Shown in pieces: positions 52,414 through 61,372 of a DNA stretch of 64,000 bases. A model generated the notes under the pieces. That model was not told where the DNA came from. It ran no database searches and worked only from the letters and a program-made list of their open reading frames with translations. The translations under genes and the position numbers were made by a program. Each line of letters begins with the position of its first letter. The stretch's first letter is position 1. The DNA comes from Caulobacter sp. X (GTDB taxonomy: Bacteria > Pseudomonadota > Alphaproteobacteria > Caulobacterales > Caulobacteraceae), in assembly GCF_002742635.1 (NCBI RefSeq), contig NZ_PEGF01000001.1, positions 2,108,001 to 2,172,000 on the forward strand, in the 5' to 3' direction.

Positions 52414-54903
52414 ATGATGCAATCGAAGACTTTCCAGGCGTTCAGTGGTCGGAAGGCCGCGCTCTGGTGCGGCGCGGCCTGCGCGGCGCTGCTGGCCACC
52501 GGCGCCAACGCGGCCGACACGGCGGCCGCCCCGGCTCCGGCCGCCGCCACGACGACGGAAGACAACACCGCCGTCGAACAGCTGATCATCACCAGCCAGC
52601 GTGAAACGCGCTCGGCGGTGGCGATGGAAGCCCAGCAAATCCAGCGCGTCCTGCCCGGCGCGAGCCCGCTGAAGGCCATCCAGTTCCTGCCCGGCGTCGT
52701 CTATCGGACCGCCGACCCGTGGGGCAACAACGAGCAGAACCTGTCGCTGTTCGTCCACGGCTTCTCGACCCAGCAGCTGGGCTATACCCTGGACGGCGTT
52801 CCGCTGGGAGACCAGCAGTACGGCAACTACAACGGCCTGTCGGTCTCGCGCGCCATCACCAGCGAGAACGTCTCGCGCGTCACCCTGTCGTCGGGCGCGG
52901 GCTCGCTGGGCGTGGCTTCGACCAGCAACCTGGGCGGCGCCATCGAAACCTTCAGCCGCGATCCGTCGGCCGAGCGCGGCCTCAACCTGCGCCAGACCTT
53001 GGGCAGCTACGATACCACCCGCACCTTCGTCCGCCTCGACAGCGGCGAAATGGCCGGCGGCTTCAAGGGCTACATCTCGTACCTGCGCCATGACGCGAAA
53101 GCCTGGGACTTCGACGGTCACCAGCGCGGCCATCAGGTGAACCTGAAGTTGATCCGCGAAGGCGAGAAGGGCGAGCTGACCTTCTACGCCGACTGGCAGA
53201 TGAAGGTGGAGCCGAACGAAGACGCCACCGCCTTTGGCAACCAGCAGACCGCCGCCGGGCAAGGCTTCACGCCCTATACCCGCGCCTTCATCTATCCGGA
53301 CCTGGATGCCTGCAAGGCCAACCTGACGGGCGGTCCCGGCACTCCGCCGCCGTCGCAGGGCAACAACTTCTCGAACTGCTTCAGCGCCGCCCAGCGCGAG
53401 GACATCCTGTCGTACATCAAGTACGCTTGGCGCCCGACCGAGAACCTGACCTGGACCAACCAGGTCTATTATCACTACAATTTCGGCCGTGGCATCGTGG
53501 CCGGTCCCGTCAACACCGCCGGCCTGCCGGGCCTGTTCGCGACCTACTATCCGAACCTGGTCGTCGGCTCGACCACCAGCACCGCCACCCTAACCAACAT
53601 CGTCAACCTGTTCGGCGGCAGCGGCTACGCGGTGCGCACCACCGAGTACAGAATTAACCGCCCGGGCGCGCTGTCGACGGTCGAGTGGACCCTGGGCGAT
53701 CACCAGATCAAGGGCGGCGTCTGGTTCGAGCACAACGAACCGGCGCAGCAACGCGCCTGGTATCCGATGACCAAGGAAAACAACGACCTGTCGCCGTACG
53801 ACGTGCCGCGCGGCAAGAAGGTGCTGACCCAGTACGCCGCCGAGTTCTTCACCAACGACATCCAGCTGCACCTGCAGGATCAGTGGCGGATCCGTCCGAA
53901 CCTGCTGCTGCAAGCCGGCTTCAAGTCGAGCCTGCAGGACGCCACCGGCAAGTTCCCGATCAACCAGAAGAACCTGCCGACCGTCGCCGTGCCGGTGCAG
54001 TATCCGACCGGCAGCATCGAGTCGAACAAGTGGTTCCTGCCGCAGGTGGGCGTGCTGTGGGACATCAGCGACCGCGACCAGCTGTTCGTGAACGTCCAGC
54101 AGAACATGCGCCAGTTCATCCCGTACGGCGCGGGCAGCGGCTTCTACGGCTTCTCGGCCTGGAGCCTGGGCACCCAGGCGGCCTTCGAGCTGTTCAAGTC
54201 GACGGTGAAGCCGGAAACCTCGTGGACCTATGAAATCGGCCTGCGCTCGCGTCGCGACGTGGCCTGGGGGCCGGTCACCGGGATCGAGGGCCAGGTCAAC
54301 GCCTATGACGTCAAGTTCAGCAACCGCCTGCTGAACATCGCGCCCTACAACTTCATCAACCCGGCGCCAGCCATCCTGGCCAACGTCGGCGGCGTGACGA
54401 CCAAGGGCGTCGACATCGCCGGAACGCTGAAGTTCGGCGAGCACTTCCAGCTCTACAACGCGGTCTCGTATAACGAGTCCAAGTACGACCAGAACTACCA
54501 GAGCGGCACGACCCTGGTGAACGGCGTCTCGACCCCGGTCACGGTGGCCACCGGCGGCAAGTACGTGCCGCTGACGCCCAAGTGGATGAACAAGACGATC
54601 GCCCGCTTCAACTACGGCGCCTTCGACGCCCAGATCAGCGGCGACTACGTCGGCAAGCGCTTCGTCACCTATCTCAATGACCTCTCGGTCAAGTCGATGA
54701 TGCTGGTCGACCTACAGGCCGGCTACACCTTCGACATGGCCGATAAGGGCTTCGTGAAGGGCCTGCGCATCACCGCCAACGTCACTAACCTCTTCGACAA
54801 GAAGGGCGTCTCGACGGCCGGCGTGACCAGCAACTCGGGCGGCTACACGGCCTTCCCGCAGTCGCCGCGCATGGGCTTCGTGACGGTGTCGGCGGACTTC
54901 TAG
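52414..54903 (+). CDS. TonB-dependent outer-membrane receptor
   Basis: An 829-residue receptor: signal peptide (to about 34), TonB-box-like VEQLIITSQR, plug (about 55-190; GVVYRTADPWGNNEQNLS, YTLDGVPLGDQQYGNYNG) and barrel ending VSADF. The substrate is unknown. The plug and barrel style resemble the receptor at 21276. A terminator follows at 54928. It is 106 nt downstream of the octapeptide-repeat gene, too far to call an operon. Confidence 0.9.
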   Translation: MMQSKTFQAFSGRKAALWCGAACAALLATGANAADTAAAPAPAAATTTEDNTAVEQLIITSQRETRSAVAMEAQQIQRVLPGASPLKAIQFLPGVVYRTADPWGNNEQNLSLFVHGFSTQQLGYTLDGVPLGDQQYGNYNGLSVSRAITSENVSRVTLSSGAGSLGVASTSNLGGAIETFSRDPSAERGLNLRQTLGSYDTTRTFVRLDSGEMAGGFKGYISYLRHDAKAWDFDGHQRGHQVNLKLIREGEKGELTFYADWQMKVEPNEDATAFGNQQTAAGQGFTPYTRAFIYPDLDACKANLTGGPGTPPPSQGNNFSNCFSAAQREDILSYIKYAWRPTENLTWTNQVYYHYNFGRGIVAGPVNTAGLPGLFATYYPNLVVGSTTSTATLTNIVNLFGGSGYAVRTTEYRINRPGALSTVEWTLGDHQIKGGVWFEHNEPAQQRAWYPMTKENNDLSPYDVPRGKKVLTQYAAEFFTNDIQLHLQDQWRIRPNLLLQAGFKSSLQDATGKFPINQKNLPTVAVPVQYPTGSIESNKWFLPQVGVLWDISDRDQLFVNVQQNMRQFIPYGAGSGFYGFSAWSLGTQAAFELFKSTVKPETSWTYEIGLRSRRDVAWGPVTGIEGQVNAYDVKFSNRLLNIAPYNFINPAPAILANVGGVTTKGVDIAGTLKFGEHFQLYNAVSYNESKYDQNYQSGTTLVNGVSTPVTVATGGKYVPLTPKWMNKTIARFNYGAFDAQISGDYVGKRFVTYLNDLSVKSMMLVDLQAGYTFDMADKGFVKGLRITANVTNLFDKKGVSTAGVTSNSGGYTAFPQSPRMGFVTVSADF

Positions 54904-54927
54904 TCCGCCAGCATACCAAAAGACAAA

Positions 54928-54957
54928 AGGCCCGGCGGTCTCCCGCCGGGCCTTTCC
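54928..54957 (+). terminator. Rho-independent terminator
   Basis: AGGCCCGGCGG (54928-54938), loop TCTC, CCGCCGGGCCT (54943-54953), then TTCCTGTTT. Preceded by ACAAA, so it can also act on the convergent efp gene. Confidence 0.9.
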
Positions 54958-54979
54958 TGTTTCAGCGCCCGAGGAACGC

Positions 54980-55546
54980 TTAGTCCTTGGCGCGTTCGAC
55001 GTAAGAGCCGTCTTCGGTCAGGATCACAACCTTGGTGCCGGACGTGATGTACGGCGGGACCGTCGTCTTCACGCCGTTGCTCAGCACGGCGGGCTTGTAG
55101 GACGAGCTGGCGGTCTGGCCCTTCACCGACGGTTCGGTGTCGACGATCTCGAGCACCACGGTGCGCGGCAGGTCGATGGCGATCGGCACGTCGTTGTGGG
55201 TCGACAGGATGACGGTCATGCCTTCCTGCAGGTACGGGGCGGCGTCGCCGATCACCTCTTCCGTCGCCACGAGTTGGTCGTAGGTCTCGGGGTTCATGAA
55301 GTGGAAGCCCTCGCCGTCCTGGTACAGGAAGGTGTGGTTGCGGTCGTCGACGAAGGCGCGCTCGACCTGCTCGGTCGTGCGATAGCGTTCCGAAACCTTC
55401 ACGCCGTCCGAGATGCGGCGCATGTTCAGCTGGGTCACCGGGGTGCCCTTGCCGGGGTGGATGTTCTCGGCGCTCAGGACGACATAGAGCTTGCCGTCGA
55501 GATCGACGACGGAGCCTTTGCGGAGCGAGCTGGCTGCGACCTTCAC
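54980..55546 (-). CDS. efp: Elongation factor P
   Basis: A 188-residue EF-P with three OB-like domains; it relieves ribosome stalling at proline runs. Lys33 in NIHPGKGTP is the site modified with beta-lysine, and the C-terminal [26 protein letters not shown] is typical. The modifying ligase EpmA is encoded divergently 120 nt away. The lysine-aminomutase EpmB is not seen in this window. Confidence 0.97.
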   Translation of the reverse strand: MKVAASSLRKGSVVDLDGKLYVVLSAENIHPGKGTPVTQLNMRRISDGVKVSERYRTTEQVERAFVDDRNHTFLYQDGEGFHFMNPETYDQLVATEEVIGDAAPYLQEGMTVILSTHNDVPIAIDLPRTVVLEIVDTEPSVKGQTASSSYKPAVLSNGVKTTVPPYITSGTKVVILTEDGSYVERAKD

Positions 55547-55666
55547 GTAGTTACCGTCCTTGGTGGAAAGCGCGCGCGAGGCCGCGGGCGCGTTCGTGCT
55601 ATTGATCCGTGAGCGCCCTCCTATAGCGAAAGGGCCGAAATCTCCAGTCTCTTCGGTTTAGAGCCC

Positions 55667-56713
55667 TTGCCGCACTCTTCCTCGACCTGGTGGCGCACGG
55701 ACGTCCACCAAGACCGCCGCCCCTTCCTGCTGGCGCGTAATCGCATCACCAAGGCCTTTCGCGCCTGGTTCGAGGCTCAGGGCTTCGAGGAGGTCGAGAC
55801 GGCCGCCTTGCAGGTCTCGCCCGGCGCCGAAGCGCACCTGCACGCCTTCGCCACCGAGTCGCTGAGCGCCGCCGGCGAGGCCGCGCCGCTCTACCTGCAC
55901 ACCTCACCCGAGTTCGCCTGCAAGAAGCTGCTGGCGGCCGGCGAGGAAAGGATCTTCAGCCTGGGCAAGGTCTGGCGCAATCGCGAGCGCGGCCCCCTGC
56001 ACCATCCCGAGTTCACGATGCTAGAGTGGTACCGCGCCGAGGCGCCATACGAGACTCTGATGGACGACTGCGCGGCTCTGCTCGCCTTGGCGGCTGAGAC
56101 GGCGGGAACACAAAGTTTCGAATTCCGGGGCATGGTCTGTAACCCCTTCGCATCGCCCGAGCGGCTGTCGGTGGCCGAGGCCTTCCGCCGCCACGCCGGC
56201 GTCGATCTGCTGGCCAGCGTGGCGGCCGACGGCGTCACGGACCGCGACGCTCTCGTCGCCGAAGCCGCCGCGGCGGGCGTCCGCGTAGCCGACGACGACA
56301 CATGGGCCGACATCTTCAGCCGGATCATCGTCGAAAAGGTCGAGCCGCGCCTGGGCGAAGGCCGCCCCACGATCCTTTGCGAATATCCGATCCCCGAGGC
56401 GGCTCTGGCGCGCCCCAAGGCTTCCGATCCGCGCGTCGCCGAGCGCTTCGAGCTCTATGCCTGCGGCGTCGAGCTGGCCAACGCCTTTGGCGAGCTCACC
56501 GACCCCGTGGAGCAACGCCGCCGCTTTGGGCTGGAGATGGACGAGAAGGCTCGCGTCTATGGCGAACGCCATCCCATCGACGAGGACTTCCTGGCGGCCC
56601 TGGCCCACATGCCGGAAGCGTCAGGGTCGGCCCTGGGCTTCGACCGCCTGGTTCTCTTGGCGACCGGCGCGCGCCGGATCGAGGACGTCCTCTGGACGCC
56701 CGTCGCCGGATAG
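55667..56713 (+). CDS. epmA: EF-P beta-lysine ligase EpmA
   Basis: A 348-residue class II LysRS-like ligase without an anticodon-binding domain, which attaches (R)-beta-lysine to EF-P. Key parts are VETAALQVSPGAEAHLHAF, YLHTSPEFACKKLLAAGEERIF, GKVWRNRERGPLHHPEFTMLEWYRA (motif 2) and GSALGFDRLVLLATGARRIEDVL (motif 3). The start is unclear: TTG at 55667 (PHSSSTWWRTD) is the best available, with an open frame upstream. Together with efp it forms a divergent pair. Confidence 0.93.
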   Translation: MPHSSSTWWRTDVHQDRRPFLLARNRITKAFRAWFEAQGFEEVETAALQVSPGAEAHLHAFATESLSAAGEAAPLYLHTSPEFACKKLLAAGEERIFSLGKVWRNRERGPLHHPEFTMLEWYRAEAPYETLMDDCAALLALAAETAGTQSFEFRGMVCNPFASPERLSVAEAFRRHAGVDLLASVAADGVTDRDALVAEAAAAGVRVADDDTWADIFSRIIVEKVEPRLGEGRPTILCEYPIPEAALARPKASDPRVAERFELYACGVELANAFGELTDPVEQRRRFGLEMDEKARVYGERHPIDEDFLAALAHMPEASGSALGFDRLVLLATGARRIEDVLWTPVAG

Positions 56714-56929
56714 ACGCCGAAAAATTTCATCGCCCCTCTTGTGTCCCGTCCCATTTCTCCCAAAGTCTTAGGTGCGGGCCGGGCCCCTCTGACGTTTCGA
56801 CGCTTAGCGTCGGGCGTGATGTCGGACCGCATCGAGTGCGCTCGATGCCGGGTCCTGGAGGCCGCTTCCCCCCTCTGAGCCCCATCGCCCAGCATCGGCG
56901 CACTCCCCCGAACAGAGGAGAGCGAGGAC
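56714..56929. other. Gene-free stretch with strong hairpins (56798-56855)
   Basis: No gene is seen. CGACGC-TTA-GCGTCG (56798-56812) and a 13-bp interrupted stem GGACC + GCATCGAG (56824-56836) with CTCGATGC + GGTCC (56841-56855) lie 75-130 nt upstream of the small gene at 56930. They may form a structured 5' leader or terminate epmA transcription, although no T-tract follows. Confidence 0.5.
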
Positions 56930-57115
56930 ATGCCCTTGATGAACGCTCAGCAGCTTCGCGCGGAGATCGCCCGGCTGAGCACGGCCATGCGCGAGGAGAG
57001 CGCACAGCCCAACCCGGACAAGGCCAAGATCCAGATCTGGAGCCTGCGGCGGCAAAGCCTGCAGGAACGTCTGTGGACCATTGAACTGAACGCCGCCACC
57101 GCGCGGTGGGCCTGA
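56930..57115 (+). CDS. Small coiled-coil-like protein, hypothetical
   Basis: A 61-residue charged helical protein, MPLMNAQQLRAEIARLS at the N-terminus and WTIELNAATARWA at the C-terminus, with long helix-forming stretches. The ATG is preceded by GAGAGCGAGGA, a good ribosome-binding site. It lies 4 nt upstream of a TerB-like gene and is probably in its operon. Family not recognised. Confidence 0.6.
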   Translation: MPLMNAQQLRAEIARLSTAMREESAQPNPDKAKIQIWSLRRQSLQERLWTIELNAATARWA

Positions 57116-57119
57116 GATC

Positions 57120-57596
57120 ATGTCCAAGGCCGTCAACGATAACGACAACGAGGAAACGCTCATGAACAACGCCCTGCGCAAGGCGCTGGCGCCGACCGAC
57201 GTCTGGACACCCCGCCAACTGGAGCAGCTCGACGCCGTGGTGGCGGCCTGCGCCCTGATCGCCCACGCCGACGGCGAGGTCTCGACCGAAGAGCGTGGGC
57301 GGATGCTGGACCGGATCCGAGGTCAGGCGGGATTGATCCCGTTCGGCGTCGACGATGTGCTCGAAGCCTTCGAGGCCCTTGACGCCCGGTTCGAGACACG
57401 GCCGGAGGAGGCTCGGGCGGAGGCGGAGATGATGATCCGCCAGCTCAAAGGACGGGCGGAGGCCGTGGAGGTCGCGGCGGCGGCGGTGGCGGTTTCGATC
57501 GCGGACGGCGGCCTTCAGGCCGAGGAACGCCAGGTCATCCTGGATATCTGCGCCTGGCTCGACGTCGCGCCGACCCAGTTCGACCTGTCGCACTAG
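57120..57596 (+). CDS. TerB-like domain protein
   Basis: A 158-residue helical protein whose core (about 35-150) matches the TerB tellurite-resistance fold: VVAACALIAHADGEVSTEERGRMLDRI and VAVSIADGGLQAEERQVILDI, each with an ADGxxxxEE acidic motif that binds metal in TerB. TerB-like proteins act in stress and surface-processing systems. No terC/D/Z gene is present, so tellurite resistance is not implied. Confidence 0.82.
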   Translation: MSKAVNDNDNEETLMNNALRKALAPTDVWTPRQLEQLDAVVAACALIAHADGEVSTEERGRMLDRIRGQAGLIPFGVDDVLEAFEALDARFETRPEEARAEAEMMIRQLKGRAEAVEVAAAAVAVSIADGGLQAEERQVILDICAWLDVAPTQFDLSH

Positions 57597-57676
57597 CCCC
57601 GTAAGCCGCCGCCAAGCTTGACCCGACGCAGCCGCCTGGGTCCTCCTTTGGTCGAATTCGATCAAGGGGTACGGCC

Positions 57677-58378
57677 ATGGCTCGGTTGAAGGCGCATGTC
57701 GAACGACACGCGGTGTCGAGGATCGGCTGGCTGCGCGCCGCCGTCCTGGGCGCCAATGACGGCATCGTGTCGACGGCGGCGTTGGTGGTCGGCGTCGCGG
57801 CGGCGGAGACCTCGCGCGGCGCGGTCCTGCTGGCCGCGGGCGCAGGTCTGGTCGCTGGCGCGATGTCGATGGCCGCTGGCGAGTACGTCTCGGTCAGCTC
57901 CCAGGCCGACAGCGAGGCCGCGGACTTGGCGCGTGAACGCCAAGAATTGGCGACCAAGCCGGAAGAAGAGCTGGATGAGATGACCGCGATCTATGTCTCG
58001 CGCGGTCTGACGCCAGACCTCGCCCGCCAGGTCGCCGCGCAGCTGAACGCGGGCGATGCGCTGGCCGCCCATGCGCGCGACGAACTGGGCATTTCCGAGC
58101 ACCTGACCGCCCGGCCGGTCCAGGCCGCCCTGACCTCGGCGGCGACCTTCGCGGTGGGCGCGGCCATGCCCCTGGCGGTCACCGCGATCGCGCCGCTTCA
58201 GGTGATGATCCCGGTCGTGACGGTCGCGACCTTGGCGGCCCTGGCCGTGCTCGGCTGGCTGGGCGCGTGGGCAGGCGGCGCGCCGCGGCTCAAGTCGGTG
58301 ATCCGCGTGACCTTCTGGGGAGTCCTGGCCCTGGCGGCCACGGCCCTGATCGGCAAGGTGTTCGGCGCGGTCGTTTAA
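57677..58378 (+). CDS. VIT1/CCC1-family Fe/Mn transporter
   Basis: A 233-residue membrane protein of the VIT family: WLRAAVLGANDGIVSTAALVVGVAAAE (helix 1 with the family NDGIVS motif), AGAMSMAAGEYVSVSSQADSE (helix 2 with the MAAGEYxS motif) and C-terminal helices. A cytoplasmic helical loop rich in Glu (about 75-130, RQELATKPEEELDEM) corresponds to the metal-binding domain. It probably exports Fe2+ or Mn2+. It is convergent with the thioesterase gene, overlapping by 4 nt. Confidence 0.9.
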   Translation: MARLKAHVERHAVSRIGWLRAAVLGANDGIVSTAALVVGVAAAETSRGAVLLAAGAGLVAGAMSMAAGEYVSVSSQADSEAADLARERQELATKPEEELDEMTAIYVSRGLTPDLARQVAAQLNAGDALAAHARDELGISEHLTARPVQAALTSAATFAVGAAMPLAVTAIAPLQVMIPVVTVATLAALAVLGWLGAWAGGAPRLKSVIRVTFWGVLALAATALIGKVFGAVV

Positions 58379-58809
58379 ACCGGCAAGGGTCGCGGCTTGC
58401 GGTGCTCATCGATGGCCACGAAGGTGAAGACGCCTTCGGTCACCTTGTGCGCCTGCTCTCCGTCCCGGCGGCGACGCCACGCCTCGACGGCGACCTTGAG
58501 AGAGGTGCGGCCCGTATGGATCACCTTGGCGAACAGGCTGACCTCGTCGCCCACGAAGACGGGGCTGATGAAGGTCATGCCGTCGATGGCGATCGTGGCG
58601 CAGCGACCCGCCGCGCGGTGGAAGGCGATCGACGCCGCCGCCAAGTCCATCTGCGACAGCAGCCAGCCGCCGAAGATGTCGCCTTCGGGATTGGTGTCGG
58701 ACGGCATGGCGATGGCGCGCAGCACCGGCGCCTCGTGCGGCCACTCGGCCTTCTCCCAGGCCTTGGCGAGGGTCTCGGCCCGCTGGTCCGTCGGAACGCT
58801 GTCGTTCAC
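58375..58809 (-). CDS. Acyl-CoA thioesterase (YciA-like hot-dog)
   Basis: A 144-residue hot-dog thioesterase: MPSDTNPEGDIFGGWLLSQMDLAA contains the catalytic-type Asn-x-x-Gly-Asp motif of the YciA/ACOT group, and FISPVFVGDEVSLFAKVIHTGRTSLKVAVEA is typical of the second half. It hydrolyses acyl-CoA to free acid. It is 3 nt downstream of a small zinc-finger gene on the same strand. Confidence 0.92.
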   Translation of the reverse strand: MNDSVPTDQRAETLAKAWEKAEWPHEAPVLRAIAMPSDTNPEGDIFGGWLLSQMDLAAASIAFHRAAGRCATIAIDGMTFISPVFVGDEVSLFAKVIHTGRTSLKVAVEAWRRRRDGEQAHKVTEGVFTFVAIDEHRKPRPLPV

Positions 58810-58812
58810 GGC

Positions 58813-59097
58813 TTAGTGGCCGCCGGCGCCTTCATAGACGCCGGGCGCGAGTTGCTCGTCCTCGTCGCCCTCGCCCGTCGCCGCGACAAAGCGACGGTCA
58901 CAGTAGGGGCAGTCGACAAAGCCGGCCGCGCCCATCTCCAGCCAGACGCGCGGATGACCCAGAGCGCCGCCGACGCCGTCGCAGGCGATGCGGTGCGAGC
59001 GGACGATGATCGTCTCCGGCGCGGGACCGGCGATCGCCGCCGGATCCATGGCGGTCGGAACGGTCGCTTTGGCGGTCGGGGTCTTGGCCTTGGCCAT
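58813..59097 (-). CDS. Small zinc-finger protein (CHCC type)
   Basis: A 94-residue protein whose C-terminal part resembles the zf-CHCC/NDUFS6 fold: metal ligands Cys39, His48, Cys63 and Cys66 in RSHRIACDGVG, ALGHPRVWLEMG and DCPYCDRRF. An Ala/Pro/Thr-rich N-terminus (to about 30) is probably flexible. Bacterial members are often conserved beside complex I or thioesterase genes; here it sits upstream of the YciA-like gene. The function is unproven. Confidence 0.85.
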   Translation of the reverse strand: MAKAKTPTAKATVPTAMDPAAIAGPAPETIIVRSHRIACDGVGGALGHPRVWLEMGAAGFVDCPYCDRRFVAATGEGDEDEQLAPGVYEGAGGH

Positions 59098-59249
59098 CTT
59101 CGGAAGTCCTCGAATTCGGATCGCGGCCTTGGCGTCGCCGCGAACGAGGCATACCTATGCGACGCCGAAAGGCGCCGTCAATCGACGCGCGCCTCCGGGG
59201 GCCCTTCTCGCGGCGTTTCCGGCCTCGCCGTTTGCATTCTGGACGATCC

Positions 59250-60212
59250 ATGGACCTGCCCGCTTACGCCATCGAAGCCGAAGGCCTCTACAAGACCTAC
59301 GCCGCCACCAAGACCTCGCCCGAGAAGCGGGCGCTTAACGGCATCGACCTGAAGGTCCCGCGCGGCTCGATCTTCGGCCTCCTGGGCCCCAATGGCGCGG
59401 GCAAGTCGACCTTCATCAACATCCTGGCCGGCCTGGTGCGCAAAAGCTCGGGCACGGTGCGGATCTGGGGCCGCGACATCGACCAGCGTCCTCGCGACGC
59501 CCGCGCGGCGATCGGCGTCGTGCCCCAGGAGCTGGCCGCCGACGTCTTCTTCACACCGCGCGAGTCACTGGAGGTCCAGGCGGGCTTCTATGGCGTGGCC
59601 AAGCGGGAGCGGCGCACCGACGAACTGCTGAACGCTCTGGGCCTGGGCGACAAGGCGGGCGCCTATGTCCGACAGCTATCCGGCGGCATGAAGCGTCGCC
59701 TGATGGTGGCCAAGGCCATGGTCCACCAGCCCCCGGTGCTGATCCTGGACGAGCCCACCGCCGGCGTTGACGTCGAGCTGCGCCGCCAGCTCTGGCAGTA
59801 CGTGACGGGCCTCAACGAGCTGGGCGTCACCATCGTTCTGACCACCCACTACCTGGAAGAAGCCCAGGAGCTCTGCGACCAGATCGCCATCATCAATCGC
59901 GGCGAGGTGGTGGCCTGCGAGCCGACCGGGACCCTGCTGCGCCGGATGGACAGCCGCAACGTCGTGGTCACACCGGAACAGCCCGTGACGGCCGCACCAG
60001 CCCTGGCGGGATTTGACACCAAGCTGCGTGCGGGCGGCGCCTTCTCGGTCAGCTATCGCACCGGCCAATCCAGCGTTGAACAGGTTCTGGCGGCCGTCCG
60101 CGCCAGCGGCGTTCTGATCAAGGACATCGCCACCGAGGATCCGGACCTTGAAGATGTCTTCGTCGCTCTGACCTATGGCGATCCGAACGCGGCCGACCCG
60201 ACCAAGGACTAG
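59250..60212 (+). CDS. ABC transporter ATP-binding protein without permease partner
   Basis: A 320-residue ATPase of the drug/export (CcmA/NatA-like) group: Walker A GPNGAGKST (46-54), signature LSGGMKRR (143-150), Walker B VLILDEPTAGVD (163-174) and H-loop TTHYLEE. A C-terminal extension (about 250-320) follows. ATG 59250 (MDLPAYAIEAEG) is preferred; the frame extends to 59157. Such ATPases normally pair with an ABC-2 permease, but neither neighbour (zinc-finger gene, nucleoside permease) is one, so the partner must lie elsewhere. Confidence 0.88.
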   Translation: MDLPAYAIEAEGLYKTYAATKTSPEKRALNGIDLKVPRGSIFGLLGPNGAGKSTFINILAGLVRKSSGTVRIWGRDIDQRPRDARAAIGVVPQELAADVFFTPRESLEVQAGFYGVAKRERRTDELLNALGLGDKAGAYVRQLSGGMKRRLMVAKAMVHQPPVLILDEPTAGVDVELRRQLWQYVTGLNELGVTIVLTTHYLEEAQELCDQIAIINRGEVVACEPTGTLLRRMDSRNVVVTPEQPVTAAPALAGFDTKLRAGGAFSVSYRTGQSSVEQVLAAVRASGVLIKDIATEDPDLEDVFVALTYGDPNAADPTKD

Positions 60213-60310
60213 TCAGCTCGCCTCACACCTGGCCGCCGGCGACAAACGCGCTTGCCAGGCTTGCCGCACCGCGCCAGCTTCGCCGCGATTTGCGCGCGAG
60301 GGGTTTGGCG

Positions 60311-61372
60311 ATGCGGCTTCTGGGACTTGTTGTGGCGTTGTGCCTAGGCCTATCGGGCCTTGCCCAGGCGCGGGAGACCAAGCCTATCCCCGTCAAGGTC
60401 GTGGTGCTGACGACCTTCGAGATCGGCGAGGTGACCGGCGACAGGCCCGGCGAGTTCCAGCCCTGGGTCGAGGGCCTGCCGCTCAAGGAGACCATCGCTG
60501 TTCCCGGCCTGCGCCACGCCGCCCGCTGGTCGCCCGAGACCGGCGTGCTGGGCGTGATGACCGACATGCGCGCGCGTGCGCGGGAGAGCGTCGCCGCCCT
60601 GATCCTTTCCAAGCAGTTCGATTTCTCCAAGACCTATTGGATCGTGGCCGGCATCGCCGGCGTCGATCCCAAGGTCGCCTCGATCGGCAGCGCCGCCTGG
60701 GCGCGCTACGTCGTGGACGCCGACCCGATCTTTGAAGTCGACGACCGCGAGATCCCAGCCGACTGGCCCTATGGCCTCTACTCGCTGGAAACCGACAGGC
60801 CTAACGTGAAAGGCTCCGCTCAAGGGTCGTCCGGCATGGTCTGGGCGCTGAACTGGCGGCTCGTGGACTGGGCCTATGGCCTCACCGCCAAGACCCCCAT
60901 CCCCGACAATCCCGCCCTGGCGGGCTTGCGCGCGCCCTACGCCAGCGACGTCAACGCCACCAAGCCACCGTTCGTCCTGAAGGGCGAGGCGCTGGGCGCC
61001 ACCCGGTTCTGGCATGGCGCGCGTCGCACCCAATGGGCCGAGGACTGGGTCCGCCTTTGGACCGACGGCGCGGGGACCTTCACGATGACCGACTGCGAGG
61101 ACCAGGGCGTCATGGACGTGCTCGACCTCTACGCGAAGGCCGGCAAGGTCGACTTCTCGCGCGTCCTGGTGCTGCGGACGGCCAGCAACTATTCGCGCGC
61201 GCCCACCGGCGCTCCGGAGTTCCCGCGCGCCTTCCATGGCGAGGGCGCGCAGGCGGCGTTCGACTCGGCCTACCGTGTCGGTTCGGTCGTGGTGCGTGAG
61301 CTAACCAGCCGCTGGGATCGCTATGAGGCCAATACGCCTAGCGCGGCGTCCATTGGGGGGACGGTGAAATGA
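60311..61372 (+). CDS. Purine nucleoside permease (NUP family)
   Basis: A 353-residue protein with a signal peptide (MRLLGLVVALCLGLSGLAQA) and a NUP-family domain related to purine nucleoside phosphorylase: VVVLTTFEIGEVTGDRPGEF, TYWIVAGIAGVDPKVASIGSAAWARYVVD and GTFTMTDCEDQGVMDVL. NUP proteins are described as nucleoside transport or processing proteins, first in yeast. The TGA overlaps the ATG of the purine permease gene (61369), so the two act together in purine nucleoside or base uptake. The exact periplasmic activity is uncertain. Confidence 0.87.
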   Translation: MRLLGLVVALCLGLSGLAQARETKPIPVKVVVLTTFEIGEVTGDRPGEFQPWVEGLPLKETIAVPGLRHAARWSPETGVLGVMTDMRARARESVAALILSKQFDFSKTYWIVAGIAGVDPKVASIGSAAWARYVVDADPIFEVDDREIPADWPYGLYSLETDRPNVKGSAQGSSGMVWALNWRLVDWAYGLTAKTPIPDNPALAGLRAPYASDVNATKPPFVLKGEALGATRFWHGARRTQWAEDWVRLWTDGAGTFTMTDCEDQGVMDVLDLYAKAGKVDFSRVLVLRTASNYSRAPTGAPEFPRAFHGEGAQAAFDSAYRVGSVVVRELTSRWDRYEANTPSAASIGGTVK

